DNA of 64,000 nucleotides. Source: Terrabacter tumescens. GTDB lineage: Bacteria; Actinomycetota; Actinomycetes; Actinomycetales; Dermatophilaceae. Under the pieces are notes generated by a model. That model was not told the DNA's origin. It worked only from the letters and a program-made list of their open reading frames with translations, and made no database searches. The stretch spans positions 1 through 64,000 of the forward strand of contig NZ_BMNZ01000010.1 of NCBI RefSeq assembly GCF_014646815.1, written 5' to 3'. Made by a program: the position numbers and the translations under genes. Within the stretch, counting starts at the first letter, position 1. Each line of letters starts with the position of its first letter. Shown here in pieces: positions 37,210 to 46,491 of this stretch.

Positions 37210-37341
37210 GTGTGTGCCCGCTAACGGTTCGGTCGCATCCGTGGGCAGGCCCAGCGAAAGGTGGCAGGATCGGCCAGATCAGCGGGGTGCACCGTCGCCC
37301 CCGCACTCGGACGACCTGCTTGCCCCGGAAGGACCCTTTTG

Positions 37342-38244
37342 ATGCGTCGCTTGCCCCTCATCGCCGTCACCGGCTTCATCGCCGCCGGCCTCACGCTCTC
37401 AGCCTGCGGCTCGGACTCGCTGTCCACGTCGCCCGGCGCGGGCAGCACGCCCGCCGGGACCGCCGCCGGCGGCGGCGTCGACCAGGCCCTCGCGGCCAAG
37501 GTCCCCGCCAAGCTCAAGTCCGCCGGCAAGATCGTCGTCGGCACCGACCCGACCTACGCGCCCAACGAGATGCTCGGCTCCGACGGCAAGACCGTCGAGG
37601 GCTTCGACGTCGACGTCTTCAACGCCGTCGCCGCCAAGCTCGGTCTCAAGACCGAGTACGTCCCGGCGGGCTTCGGCACGATCATCCTCGGCGTCACGAG
37701 CGGCAAGTACGACGTCGGCGTCTCGAGCTTCACCATCAACCCCGACCGCAAGAAGCAGGTCAACATGGTGAGCTACTACAGCGCCGGCACCCAGTGGGTC
37801 GTCGCCAAGGGCAACCCGCAGAAGGTCAGCATCGACGACGTCTGCGGCAAGAGCGTCGGCGCCCAGAAGGACACCGTGCAGGCCGAGGACCTCGCCGCCC
37901 GCAGCAAGAAGTGCACCGACGCCGGCAAGCCCGCGATCACCCAGGTCATCCAGACCGGACAGGACCAGGTCACGGCCGACGTCGCGAGCGGCAAGACCGT
38001 CGCGATGCTCGCCGACTCGCCGGTCGGCCTCTACGCCGTCAAGCAGACGGGCTCGCTCGAGGCGCTCGGCGACATCTACGACTCGGCGCCCTACGGCTAC
38101 GTCGTGCCCAAGGACCAGACGGACTTCGCGAACCTCCTCGTCGACGCGCTCAAGGCGAGCAAGGCCGACGGCAGCTACGAGGCGGCCCTGAAGAAGTACT
38201 CCGTCGAGGCCGGCGCCATCGACAACTTCGCCCTCAACCCCTGA
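37342..38244 (+). CDS. polar amino acid ABC transporter, substrate-binding lipoprotein
   Basis: 300 residues. Signal peptide with lipobox LTLSAC (Cys about residue 22), a Ser/Thr/Gly linker, then a family-3 solute-binding fold: [49 protein letters not shown]. It captures an amino acid outside the membrane and delivers it to the permease encoded next. GGAAGGA is 8 nt before the ATG. The bound amino acid is not deducible; glutamine/arginine-type relatives are common. Confidence 0.9.
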   Translation: MRRLPLIAVTGFIAAGLTLSACGSDSLSTSPGAGSTPAGTAAGGGVDQALAAKVPAKLKSAGKIVVGTDPTYAPNEMLGSDGKTVEGFDVDVFNAVAAKLGLKTEYVPAGFGTIILGVTSGKYDVGVSSFTINPDRKKQVNMVSYYSAGTQWVVAKGNPQKVSIDDVCGKSVGAQKDTVQAEDLAARSKKCTDAGKPAITQVIQTGQDQVTADVASGKTVAMLADSPVGLYAVKQTGSLEALGDIYDSAPYGYVVPKDQTDFANLLVDALKASKADGSYEAALKKYSVEAGAIDNFALNP

Positions 38245-38252
38245 GCGCGCGG

Positions 38253-39194
38253 ATGACCGACACCACCACCGACCGGCCGGGCGTCATCGACGCCCGGCCG
38301 GTCCGGCACCCCGGCCGTTGGGTCGCGCTGGCCGTGATCCTCGTGCTCGTCGCGATGCTCGTCACCTCGTTCCTGACCAACGAACGCTGGAACTTCCCCA
38401 AGGCGCTCGAGATCATGCGCCAGACCCCGGTGCTCGAGGGGCTCTGGAAGGGCACGATCATCGGCACCGTCGGCTCGATGGTCATCGGCATCGTGGGCGG
38501 CATCATCATCGCCGTGCTGCGCCTGTCGGAGAACCCCATCCTGCGCGGCGTCTCGTTCGTCTACACGTGGTTCTTCCGCGGCATCCCGCGCCTCGTCCTG
38601 CTCGCCATGATCGGCAGCGGTGTCGGCTTCCTCTACAACCGGCTCGACTTCGGCGTCCCGTTCGGTCAGCAGCTCGCCTCGCTCATGGGCCTGTCGAGCG
38701 ACTTCACCTTCTTCACCCTCAACGTCAACCAGTTCTCGAGCACGCTCCTCGCCGGCATCATCGGCCTCGGCCTGTCCGAGGCGGCCTACATGGCCGAGAT
38801 CGCGCGCGCCGGCATCCTGTCGGTCGACAAGGGCCAGGCCGAGGCGGCCTCGGCGCTCGGCATGAACCGGGGCCAGGCCATGCGCCGCATCGTGCTCCCC
38901 CAGGCCATGCGCGTCATCGTGCCGCCGACCGGCAACGAGACGATCGCCATGGTCAAGGACACCTCGCTGCTCTCGGCGATCCCCGTCATCACCGAGCTCT
39001 ACTACCAGACGAGCGCCATCGGCAACCGGACGCTGCTGATCATGCCGGCGTTCGTCGCCGTCACCGCCTGGTACCTCATCGTCGGGTCGGTGCTCATGGT
39101 CGGGCAGTACTTCCTCGAGAAGCGCTTCGGACGCGGCTTCGGCACCCCGAGCAACAAGCGGTTCGCCCGTCCGGCCGGGGCAGGAGGCGCCTGA
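38253..39194 (+). CDS. polar amino acid ABC transporter, permease (HisM/GlnP type)
   Basis: 313 residues. An N-terminal cytoplasmic leader and first helix precede the HisM-family transport domain (about 65-290): [33 protein letters not shown] and the EAA loop [27 protein letters not shown], which docks on the ATPase. One permease suggests a homodimeric pore. It starts 8 nt after the binding-protein stop and overlaps the ATPase start by one base. Confidence 0.9.
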   Translation: MTDTTTDRPGVIDARPVRHPGRWVALAVILVLVAMLVTSFLTNERWNFPKALEIMRQTPVLEGLWKGTIIGTVGSMVIGIVGGIIIAVLRLSENPILRGVSFVYTWFFRGIPRLVLLAMIGSGVGFLYNRLDFGVPFGQQLASLMGLSSDFTFFTLNVNQFSSTLLAGIIGLGLSEAAYMAEIARAGILSVDKGQAEAASALGMNRGQAMRRIVLPQAMRVIVPPTGNETIAMVKDTSLLSAIPVITELYYQTSAIGNRTLLIMPAFVAVTAWYLIVGSVLMVGQYFLEKRFGRGFGTPSNKRFARPAGAGGA

Positions 39195-40093
39195 TGTCCG
39201 ACAACTCCACCACCAGCACGACCGCGGAGTCCTCGCAGCCGCACGAGCGCTCGCGCACCGGCGAGGACGCGCCGCTCGTGCGTGCGGTCAACGTGCTCAA
39301 GAGCTTCCACGGCAACGAGGTGCTCAAGGGCATCGACCTCGACGTGCACCGTGGTGAGGTCGTCTGCCTGCTCGGGCCGTCCGGCTCGGGCAAGACGACC
39401 TTCCTGCGCTGCATCAACCAGCTCGAGGCCATCGACGGCGGCCGCATCTGGGTCGACGGTGACCTCGTCGGCTACCGCGAGGAGGGTGGTCACCTGCACC
39501 ACCTCACCGACAAGCAGGTGGCTGCCCAGCGCCGCGACATCGGCATGGTCTTCCAGCGCTTCAACCTCTTCCCGCACATGACGGCGCTCCAGAACGTCAT
39601 GGAGGCCCCCGTCCAGGTGCGCGGGGTCGACAAGAAGAAGGCACGGGCCCGGGCGCTCGAGCTGCTCGAGCAGGTCGGTCTCGGCGACAAGCCGGACTCC
39701 TACCCGGCACAGCTCTCCGGCGGCCAGCAGCAGCGCGTCGCGATCGCCCGCGCCCTCGCGATGGACCCCAAGCTGATGCTCTTCGACGAGCCGACGTCGG
39801 CGCTCGACCCCGAGCTCGTCGGCGAGGTGCTCCTCGTCATGCGCGAGCTCGCCAAGCAGGGCATGACGATGATCGTCGTGACGCACGAGATGGGCTTCGC
39901 CCGCGACGTCGCCGACCACGTCGTCTTCATGGACGGCGGGGTGGTCGTCGAGGAGGGCAAGCCCAAGGACGTCATCAGCAACCCGCAGCACGAGCGGACC
40001 AGGACGTTCCTCAAGCGCATGCGCACCGAGGACGACGAGGCGCGGGCCGACGCCGCCAGCACCGGCACGACCACCACCACGGCCGACGTCTGA
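39194..40093 (+). CDS. polar amino acid ABC transporter, ATP-binding protein
   Basis: 299 residues. Walker [10 protein letters not shown] near residue 56, Q-loop [12 protein letters not shown], signature LSGGQQQR, Walker B LMLFDEP, H-loop VTHEM: a GlnQ/HisP-type ATPase. It has an unusual disordered Ser/Thr-rich leader (~25 residues) and a Thr-rich tail. The AGGAGG ribosome site is inside the permease 3' end and the start overlaps its stop (TGATG). It is the last gene of the three-gene import operon. Confidence 0.92.
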   Translation: MSDNSTTSTTAESSQPHERSRTGEDAPLVRAVNVLKSFHGNEVLKGIDLDVHRGEVVCLLGPSGSGKTTFLRCINQLEAIDGGRIWVDGDLVGYREEGGHLHHLTDKQVAAQRRDIGMVFQRFNLFPHMTALQNVMEAPVQVRGVDKKKARARALELLEQVGLGDKPDSYPAQLSGGQQQRVAIARALAMDPKLMLFDEPTSALDPELVGEVLLVMRELAKQGMTMIVVTHEMGFARDVADHVVFMDGGVVVEEGKPKDVISNPQHERTRTFLKRMRTEDDEARADAASTGTTTTTADV

Positions 40094-40113
40094 GCGTCCG
40101 CGGTCTCTCGACC

Positions 40114-40156
40114 GTCGAGTGGGCACTTTCACCCCGGGTGAGAGTGCCCACTCGAC
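40114..40156 (+). terminator. 21-bp hairpin after the ABC operon, GTCGAGTGGG arms
   Basis: GTCGAGTGGGCACT and its complement form the outer stem, continued inward by TTCACCC/GGGTGAG with one G-T pair; TTTC follows. The arm word GTCGAGTGG relates it to the repeat families at 28418 and 52650. Confidence 0.8.
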
Positions 40157-40212
40157 TTTCGGGGGTGGGCGGGGCCGGGGTGATCCGGGCGCGGGGTGGG
40201 CACAATGGGGCC

Positions 40213-41562
40213 ATGACGACGGAGTCAGCCGCCACCCGCCCAGCCGACCAGCCCGAGCAGCCCGACCAGCCAGGCCTGCCGGATCACGAGATCCCGACGA
40301 TGTCGGTGGACGAGCTGCGCGCCACCCAGCTCGAGCGTCTCCGGCGAACCGTGCACGCGGCATACGACAACGTCCCGCACTACCGGGCTGCGTTCGAGGC
40401 CAAGGGATTCCACCCCGACGACCTGCAGTCGCTCGACGACGTGAGTCGTATGCCGTTCACGACCAAGGCGGACCTGCGGGCCAACTACCCCTTCGGGATG
40501 TTCGCCGTGCCCCGCGAGCAGGTCGTACGCGTGCACGCGAGCTCGGGGACCACCGGCCGTCCCACCGTGGTGGGCTACACCAAGCGCGACATCGACACGT
40601 GGGCCGACCTCATGGCCCGCTCGATCCGCCTCGCGGGCGGACACCCCGGCGACATCGTCCACGTCGCCTACGGCTACGGCCTGTTCACCGGCGGCCTCGG
40701 CGCGCACTACGGCGTCGAGCGGCTCGGCGCCACGGTCGTGCCCGTCAGCGGCGGCATGACGGAGCGGCAGGTGCAGCTCATCCAGGACTTCGAGCCGCGG
40801 GTCATCATGGTGACGCCGAGCTACTTCCTCAGCCTGCTCGACCAGATGGAGAGCGAGGGCATCGACCCCGCTGCGACGAGCCTGCAGGTCGGCATCTTCG
40901 GCGCCGAGCCGTGGACCGAGTCGATGCGCCAGGAGATCGAGCGCCGCACCGGCATGGACGCCGTCGACATCTACGGCCTCTCGGAGGTCATGGGCCCCGG
41001 CGTCGCGCAGGAGGCCGCGACGACGAAGGACGGCCTGCACATCTGGGAGGACCACTTCTACCCGGAGGTCATCGACCCCATCACCGAGGAGGTCCTGCCC
41101 GACGGCGAGGTCGGCGAGCTCGTCTTCACGTCGCTGACGAAGCAGGCCATGCCGGTGATCCGCTACCGCACCCGCGACCTGACGCGGCTGCTGCCCGGGA
41201 CGGCCGTCCCGTCGATGCGCCGCATGGAGAAGATCACCGGCCGCACCGACGACATGATGATCATCCGCGGCGTCAACGTCTTCCCGACCCAGATCGAGGA
41301 GCACGTGCTCGCCGAGCCGCGGCTGTCGCCGTACTTCCAGTGCGTGCTGACCCAGCCCGGCCGGATGGTCGAGCTGACCGTCCTGGTCGAGCCGCTCACG
41401 CGCCTCGAGCCCGGCGCCGCCGACGAGATCGCGCGCACCCTCCAGCACGCGATCAAGACCCACATCGGCACGACGTGCCGCGTCGAGGTGCGCGACCCCG
41501 GCACGATCGAGCGCTCGATCGGCAAGGCCCGTCGCATCGTCGACGAGCGACCCCGAGGCTGA
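40213..41562 (+). CDS. paaK: phenylacetate-CoA ligase PaaK
   Basis: 449 residues. Adenylate-forming enzyme that activates phenylacetate with ATP and CoA. ATP-binding loop SSGTTGRPTVVGYT near residue 113; later motifs FGAEPWTE, YGLSEVMGPGV, YRTRDLTRLLPG and TGRTDDMMIIRGVNVFP are typical of PaaK. The C-terminal swing domain is complete. It stands alone, about 6 kb from paaN/paaH/paaI, and the ring-epoxidase genes paaABCDE are not in the window. CACAAT lies 6 nt before the ATG. Confidence 0.92.
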   Translation: MTTESAATRPADQPEQPDQPGLPDHEIPTMSVDELRATQLERLRRTVHAAYDNVPHYRAAFEAKGFHPDDLQSLDDVSRMPFTTKADLRANYPFGMFAVPREQVVRVHASSGTTGRPTVVGYTKRDIDTWADLMARSIRLAGGHPGDIVHVAYGYGLFTGGLGAHYGVERLGATVVPVSGGMTERQVQLIQDFEPRVIMVTPSYFLSLLDQMESEGIDPAATSLQVGIFGAEPWTESMRQEIERRTGMDAVDIYGLSEVMGPGVAQEAATTKDGLHIWEDHFYPEVIDPITEEVLPDGEVGELVFTSLTKQAMPVIRYRTRDLTRLLPGTAVPSMRRMEKITGRTDDMMIIRGVNVFPTQIEEHVLAEPRLSPYFQCVLTQPGRMVELTVLVEPLTRLEPGAADEIARTLQHAIKTHIGTTCRVEVRDPGTIERSIGKARRIVDERPRG

Positions 41563-41664
41563 GCGGGCACCGCGCCGCGCGTGCCGGCTGCCCGACGAGG
41601 TCCGGTCGCGGGATCGCCGTGGTCCGGCTGACGCCGACGGGCCGTTCGGGCTGACCGCGGCTCG

Positions 41665-41670
41665 TAGGGT
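41665..41670 (+). promoter_or_regulatory. predicted -10 of leaderless DUF402 transcript
   Basis: TAGGGT ends 7 nt before the GTG at 41678. Confidence 0.45.
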
Positions 41671-41677
41671 GGGGCGC

Positions 41678-42460
41678 GTGCCCGACACCTCACCGCTGTC
41701 CGCTGCCCCGGTGCTTGCGCCGTATCCCGTGTGGCCGCCGGAGGGCGCCCGCACGCTCGGTGTCCCGCCGTTCCTCGACGCCGGCGACGAGGTCATGTGG
41801 CGCTACCGGGACCTCGGCTGGCGTCCCGGACGCCCCGAGAGCGTCGCACCGATGCGGGTCGTGCGCGACGACGAGCAGGGCCTGGTCGCGTGGCTCGCGC
41901 CCGGCACGGTGCAGCTGACGAAGAGGTATGCCGACGGCTCGGACCTGCGTGACGTGCCCATGGCCGAGCGGTTCCTCCGGGACGCCCAGCGCGTGCAGGC
42001 CCGGACGCGGTGGCGCGGCGCAGGCATCCTGCGCATCGCCCCGGCCGAGCTGCCGTGGTCGGTCTGGCTCTTCTGGGACGTGCCCGAGGGCGATCACCCG
42101 GGCGACCCTGCGGCACATGACCGCTGGACGTTCGAAGGGTGGTACGTCAACCTCGAGACCGTCCACCGTCGCGACGGACGCGACACGTGCACGGGCGACC
42201 ACGTGCTCGACCTCTGGATCGAGGCCGACGGCACGGTCAACGTCAAGGACGCCGACGAGCTCGAGGCGGCCGTCGAGCAGGGTCGGGGGACGGCCGAGCA
42301 GGCCGAGGCGATCCGGCACAACGGCCGCCACGCGCGGGCCTCCTTCGCGGCCGGCGACTGGCCCTTCGACGAGTCATGGACCCGGTGGCGACCCGACCCC
42401 GCGTGGACGTCCCCCGCGCTGCGCGACGACGAGCGCTGGGACATCGACCTCGTCGACTGA
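41678..42460 (+). CDS. DUF402-domain protein (possible nucleotide phosphatase)
   Basis: 260 residues. The N-terminal half is aromatic and basic. The DUF402 core lies in the C-terminal half: RWTFEGWYVNLETVHRRDG, then DHVLDLWIEADGTVNVKDADELEAA, where the acidic residues would bind a metal. Characterised DUF402 relatives are nucleoside di/triphosphatases or RNA-binding proteins; which applies here is unknown. The GTG at 41678 is favoured by the -10-like TAGGGT 7 nt upstream; a GTG at 41669 is also open. Confidence 0.8.
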   Translation: MPDTSPLSAAPVLAPYPVWPPEGARTLGVPPFLDAGDEVMWRYRDLGWRPGRPESVAPMRVVRDDEQGLVAWLAPGTVQLTKRYADGSDLRDVPMAERFLRDAQRVQARTRWRGAGILRIAPAELPWSVWLFWDVPEGDHPGDPAAHDRWTFEGWYVNLETVHRRDGRDTCTGDHVLDLWIEADGTVNVKDADELEAAVEQGRGTAEQAEAIRHNGRHARASFAAGDWPFDESWTRWRPDPAWTSPALRDDERWDIDLVD

Positions 42461-42534
42461 CCGCCGGTCGGCCGGTGGAGGCCTGTCGAAGCACGGGCGG
42501 CGACAGTCCCCCACCGGGCGACTGGAGGAGGTCG

Positions 42535-42861
42535 TCAGCTGCGGTAGATGACGCGGACCGTGACCTCGGGCAGGGAGACCATGTCGTACGCCTGGAAGTA
42601 GGTGGTCTTGCGCGTGCCGCTGAAGGTGTCGTAGGTGACGTAGCCGGACCGGCTGGCCGCGTCCACGAGGGTCACACGGTAGAGCGTCACCCAGGCGGTT
42701 CCCGTGCCGGACCAGCACGTGTCACCCGAGATCGAGTGGGTGTGGAGGGTGCTGCTGGAGCAGCTGACCCGGGTGATCGCCGAGGCGGGTGACGCGACGA
42801 CCGCGGTCATGCCGAGGACCGCCATCAACGCGACGGCGATCCGAACGATGGTGTTGCGCAT
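42535..42861 (-). CDS. small secreted beta-rich protein with one cysteine pair
   Basis: 108 residues. A signal peptide (1-29, basic start, hydrophobic core VALMAVLGMTAVVA, cleavage after PASA) leaves a mature domain of about 80 residues with two cysteines (VSCSS and DTCWS) likely forming a disulfide. Alternating beta-strand pattern (WVTLYRVTLVD, GYVTYDTF, VTVRVIYRS). AAGGAA lies 7 nt before the ATG. It could be an inhibitor, beta/gamma-crystallin-like or toxin-like domain; I cannot assign it. Confidence 0.7.
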   Translation of the reverse strand: MRNTIVRIAVALMAVLGMTAVVASPASAITRVSCSSSTLHTHSISGDTCWSGTGTAWVTLYRVTLVDAASRSGYVTYDTFSGTRKTTYFQAYDMVSLPEVTVRVIYRS

Positions 42862-42986
42862 TTCTCGTTCCTTCCCCGTGTCGCCGTTCGCGCCGCTCCC
42901 GCGCATCCACGGGGCACCAGACAGCGAACGGTCAGCGGCACCTTCGCAGCGAGTCGCCCGCGTCCGCCCTGCGAACGGCTCCTGGC

Positions 42987-43000
42987 TGCACGAACGTGCA
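42987..43000. repeat. short palindrome in intergenic region
   Basis: TGCACG-AA-CGTGCA, perfect 6-bp arms, upstream of the small secreted protein gene (starts 42861, minus strand) and of the small ORF at 43116. Could be an operator for either. Confidence 0.3.
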
Positions 43001-43115
43001 CCGACGGGCGCCCGGAGTCGCGGGGTCTGCCGCTGGGCGGTATCAGCGCTCCGCCTGCCGGCTCTGACTGTCGGGTGTGACCCTCTGTCCGCCCGGCCGA
43101 CCCGAGGAGCACGTC

Positions 43116-43325
43116 ATGACCATCCCTCCGCACGCAGCTCGCATCGCCGGCGCCTGGGCCGTGAAGTCCACGGCCATTCCGCAGCCCGATGCTGCGACCC
43201 GGTCGGTCGCCGACGCGGCCGTGGGCGCCCAATCGCTCGGCGCCCCGGCGCGACAGCCGCGACGCGACCGCTCGCACCGCATCACCGTCTCGCGGATCCT
43301 GCACCCGCTCCAGCGCCACGCCTGA
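43116..43325 (+). CDS. small hypothetical protein (69 residues)
   Basis: Soluble, basic, Ala/Arg-rich: starts MTIPPHAARIAGAW and ends HRITVSRILHPLQRHA. The support is a good ribosome site (GAGGAG, 6 nt before the ATG) and actinobacterial-type codon bias. It has no recognisable domain, and it could be spurious in this G+C-rich gap. No promoter hexamer is evident. Confidence 0.4.
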   Translation: MTIPPHAARIAGAWAVKSTAIPQPDAATRSVADAAVGAQSLGAPARQPRRDRSHRITVSRILHPLQRHA

Positions 43326-43353
43326 CCCGTCCGGCACGCCTGACCCGGGCACA

Positions 43354-43361
43354 CGGCATAC
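43354..43361 (-). repeat. GTATGCCG dispersed repeat copy
   Basis: Complement reads ACCGAGGGCGTATGCCGTG, a full-length match to the extended consensus, overlapping the convergent junction with the GntR gene. Confidence 0.65.
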
Positions 43362-43369
43362 GCCCTCGG

Positions 43370-43738
43370 TCAGCTGTTGCGCTGCGCGCGACGCACGATC
43401 TCGACGGCGGCCGCGTCGCGCACCCCCGCCTCGCGGGCCGCCGCGACGAAACGAGCGGCGAGCACGTCGAGCGCCGCCGCAGCGGCATGCTCCCCCGACG
43501 CGACGACCGTGCCGGCACGGCCGCGCGTCTCGACGAGACCCGCGGCCTCGAGCTCCTTGTAGACGCGCGCCACCGTGTTGGCCGCGAGCCCGAGGTCGGC
43601 GGCGAGTGCACGGACGGTGGGCAGCCGGTCGCCCGGCACGAGGCGGCCGGAGCGGACGAGCGCCTCGACCTGGGCCCGCAGCTGCAGGTAGGGCGGCTCG
43701 TGGGAGGCGGGGTCGACGGCGACGTCCAGTTCGGTCAC
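43370..43738 (-). CDS. GntR-family regulator, YtrA subfamily
   Basis: 122 residues. A GntR winged helix (about 10-75: PYLQLRAQVEALVRSGRLVPGDRLPTVRALAADLGLAANTVARVYKELEAAGLV) followed by a short helical tail, the length and layout of YtrA-type repressors. It is divergent from cydA with 157 bp between, so it is one candidate regulator of the cyd operon; the dyad at 43855-43869 may be its site. YtrA relatives often control ABC transporters, which cydDC also are. Effector unknown. Confidence 0.88.
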   Translation of the reverse strand: MTELDVAVDPASHEPPYLQLRAQVEALVRSGRLVPGDRLPTVRALAADLGLAANTVARVYKELEAAGLVETRGRAGTVVASGEHAAAAALDVLAARFVAAAREAGVRDAAAVEIVRRAQRNS

Positions 43739-43854
43739 CCGGGAAGTAAGGCAGTGGCGCGCGGCCGTGTCAACGCCGACCTCGCGCGTGAGCGGCGTCA
43801 CGCCCCAACGCTGGACACCGGCGGGGTGGGCCGCCGGGGCACCCGCTAGCATCT

Positions 43855-43869
43855 ACTACGTAATGTAGT
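43855..43869. promoter_or_regulatory. dyad upstream of cydA (candidate GntR or BlaI operator)
   Basis: ACTAC-GTAAT-GTAGT, perfect 5-bp arms, 27 bp before the cydA start and next to a TAGCAT hexamer (43848-43853 region). The right half ATGTAGT resembles BlaI/MecI-type half-sites, and a BlaI protein is encoded at the end of this gene cluster. Confidence 0.55.
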
Positions 43870-43895
43870 TCTGGCGCGACCCTCGCGGAGTCCCA

Positions 43896-45374
43896 ATGGA
43901 TGCAACGGACCTGGCACGGTGGCAGTTCGCCATCACCACCGTGTACCACTTCCTCTTCGTGCCGATCACGATCGGCATGTCCCTCATCGTCGCCGTCTTC
44001 CACACCGCCTGGGTGCGCACGCGCAACCCGGAGTGGATGAGGCTGGCCAAGTTCTTCGGCAAGCTCTTCCTCATCAACTTCGCGCTCGGTCTCGTGACCG
44101 GCATCGTGCAGGAGTTCCAGTTCGGGATGAACTGGAGCGACTACTCGCGCTTCGTCGGTGACATCTTCGGTGCCCCCCTGGCGATCGAGGCGCTGCTCGC
44201 CTTCTTCCTCGAGTCGACCTTCCTCGGACTGTGGATCTTCGGCTGGGGCCGGCTGCCGGAGAAGCTGCACGCCACGACGATGTGGCTCGTGCACATCGGC
44301 ACGGTGCTCTCGGCGTACTTCATCCTCGCCGCGAACTCCTTCATGCAGCACCCGGTCGGCTACACCTACAACAGGGCGAGCGGCCGCGCCGAGCTCACCG
44401 ACTTCTTCGCGGTGCTGACCAACAAGGTCCAGCTCGTCACCTTCCCGCACGTCGTCCTGTCGGCCTACATGGCCGGCGCCGGCGTCGTCATGGGTGTCGC
44501 GCTCTGGCTCATGCGCCGCGAGGCCAAGCGCGCCGCCGACGACGCGCAGGACGTCGCGCGCACCGACGCCCCGATGTACCGCCGGGCCACGCGCATCGGC
44601 GCGGTCTTCGCCCTCGTCGCCGCCGTCGGCGTCATCGTCTCCGGCGACGTGCAGGGCAAGATCATGACCGAGGTGCAGCCGATGAAGATGGCCGCCGCAG
44701 AGGCGCTCTACGACTCCGTGCCGGCCGGCCAGGGAGCACCCTTCTCCGTGCTGACGATCGGCTCGCTCGACGGGTCCCACGCCAACGCGCTCATCGAGGT
44801 CCCCGGCCTGCTCAGCTTCCTCGCGACCGGCGACTTCAAGGGCGCCGTCCGGGGCATCAACGACCTCAAGGCCGAGTACGCCCAGACGTACGGCGCGAGC
44901 GGCAACCCCCGCGTCGCCGACGTCGCGACCGCCTTCGTGCCCAACATCCCGACCACCTACTGGTCGTTCCGTCTCATGATCGGGCTCGGCATGGCGACGG
45001 TAGCCATCGCGCTGGCGGTGCTGTGGCTGACCCGCAAGGGCCGCACCCCCACCTCGAAGTGGATGGCGTATGCCGCCGTGGCCGCTCCGCTCCTTCCCGT
45101 CTTCGCCAACAGCTTCGGCTGGATCTTCACCGAGGTCGGCCGCCAGCCCTGGCTCGTCTTCGGCCTCATGACGACGGCCAACGGCGTCTCCCCCGGCGTC
45201 TCGATGGGCGAGGTCATCACGTCGATGGTCGTCTTCACCCTCCTCTACGGGGCGCTGGCCGTCGTCGAGATCAAGCTCTTCCTGCACTACGTCCGCAAGG
45301 GGGCCGAGCCCTTCGAGGAGCCGCAGGAGCCCGCCGACCGGGACGAGGACGCACCCCTCGTCTTCGCCTACTGA
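43896..45374 (+). CDS. cydA: cytochrome bd oxidase subunit I
   Basis: 492 residues, about nine helices. Quinol-oxidising, haem-bearing subunit of the high-affinity bd oxidase. His18 (VYHFLFVP) matches the haem b595 ligand; the short Q-loop fits the non-proteobacterial type; GRQPWLVFGLMTT is the family signature. CGGAGT is 6 nt before the ATG. It heads cydABDC, whose products allow respiration at low oxygen or when the aa3 branch is blocked. Confidence 0.95.
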   Translation: MDATDLARWQFAITTVYHFLFVPITIGMSLIVAVFHTAWVRTRNPEWMRLAKFFGKLFLINFALGLVTGIVQEFQFGMNWSDYSRFVGDIFGAPLAIEALLAFFLESTFLGLWIFGWGRLPEKLHATTMWLVHIGTVLSAYFILAANSFMQHPVGYTYNRASGRAELTDFFAVLTNKVQLVTFPHVVLSAYMAGAGVVMGVALWLMRREAKRAADDAQDVARTDAPMYRRATRIGAVFALVAAVGVIVSGDVQGKIMTEVQPMKMAAAEALYDSVPAGQGAPFSVLTIGSLDGSHANALIEVPGLLSFLATGDFKGAVRGINDLKAEYAQTYGASGNPRVADVATAFVPNIPTTYWSFRLMIGLGMATVAIALAVLWLTRKGRTPTSKWMAYAAVAAPLLPVFANSFGWIFTEVGRQPWLVFGLMTTANGVSPGVSMGEVITSMVVFTLLYGALAVVEIKLFLHYVRKGAEPFEEPQEPADRDEDAPLVFAY

Positions 45375-45390
45375 GAAGGGCTGAGCTGCA

Positions 45391-46440
45391 ATGGATCTCG
45401 CCACCTTCTGGTTTATCGTCCTCGGCGTCCTGTGGACGGGCTACCTCGTCCTCGAGGGCTTCGACTTCGGCGTCGGCATGCTGCTGCCGGTCCTCGGCGG
45501 CAAGCGCTACGCCTCCGACGCCGTCGACGCCGAGAAGCGCCGCCGCGTCCTGCTCAACACCATCGGCCCGGTCTGGGACGGCAACGAGGTGTGGGTGCTC
45601 ACGGCCGGCGGTGCGACCTTCGCCGCCTTCCCGCACTGGTACGCAACGCTGTTCAGCGGTTTCTACCTGCCGCTGTTGCTCATCCTCGTCGCCCTCATCC
45701 TGCGCAACCTCGGCTTCGAGTACCGTCACAAGCGGCCCGAGGCGCAGTGGAAGGCACGCTGGGACCAGGCGATCTTCTGGGGCTCGCTCGTGCCCGCACT
45801 CCTCTGGGGCGTCGCGCTGACCAACATCGTGCGCGGCGTGCCGATCGACGCGAACAAGGAGTTGACCGGCAACCTCTTCACGCTGCTCAACCCGGCCGGC
45901 CTGCTCGGCGGCCTCGTCTTCGTCGCGCTCTTCCTCACGCACGGCGCGATCTTCATCGCCCTCAAGACCGACGGCAAGATCCGCCACGAGGCGCGCCAGA
46001 TCGCCGAGCGCGTCGGTGTCGTCGCGGCGGTCCTCGCCGTCGCCTTGCTCCTCTGGATCGGTGTCACCGACGGCAAGCTCGCCTCGTGGGTCACGACCGT
46101 CGTCGCCGCGGTCGCGCTCCTCGGCGGCCTCGCGGCGAACCGTGCCGGACGGGAGGGCTGGGCCTTCATCGGCACCGCCGTCACGATCGCCATGGCCGTC
46201 GCGACGTACTTCCTCGTGCTGTTCCCCAACGTGATGCCCAGCTCGACCAACCCGGCGTGGAACCTCACCATCGACAACGCGTCGAGCACCGACTACACGC
46301 TCAAGGTCATGACGATCGTCGCGCTGGTCTTCACGCCGATCGTGCTGCTCTACCAGGGCTGGACGTACTGGGTCTTCCGGAAGCGCTTGACCGTCAAGCA
46401 CATTCCCGAGGACGCACCGCTCGAGACGGTGTCGCACTGA
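45391..46440 (+). CDS. cydB: cytochrome bd oxidase subunit II
   Basis: 349 residues, eight or nine helices. Family landmarks: VLEGFDFGVGMLLP, IGPVWDGNEVWVLTAGGATFAAFP and the C-terminal helices with TYWVFRKRLT. It stabilises the haems of CydA. It starts 16 nt after cydA and is followed 51 nt later by cydD, all in the same direction. Confidence 0.95.
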   Translation: MDLATFWFIVLGVLWTGYLVLEGFDFGVGMLLPVLGGKRYASDAVDAEKRRRVLLNTIGPVWDGNEVWVLTAGGATFAAFPHWYATLFSGFYLPLLLILVALILRNLGFEYRHKRPEAQWKARWDQAIFWGSLVPALLWGVALTNIVRGVPIDANKELTGNLFTLLNPAGLLGGLVFVALFLTHGAIFIALKTDGKIRHEARQIAERVGVVAAVLAVALLLWIGVTDGKLASWVTTVVAAVALLGGLAANRAGREGWAFIGTAVTIAMAVATYFLVLFPNVMPSSTNPAWNLTIDNASSTDYTLKVMTIVALVFTPIVLLYQGWTYWVFRKRLTVKHIPEDAPLETVSH

Positions 46441-46491
46441 CCCGCGACAGCCGACCACCCATCACCCGACACTGAAGAGAGCACGGACTCC

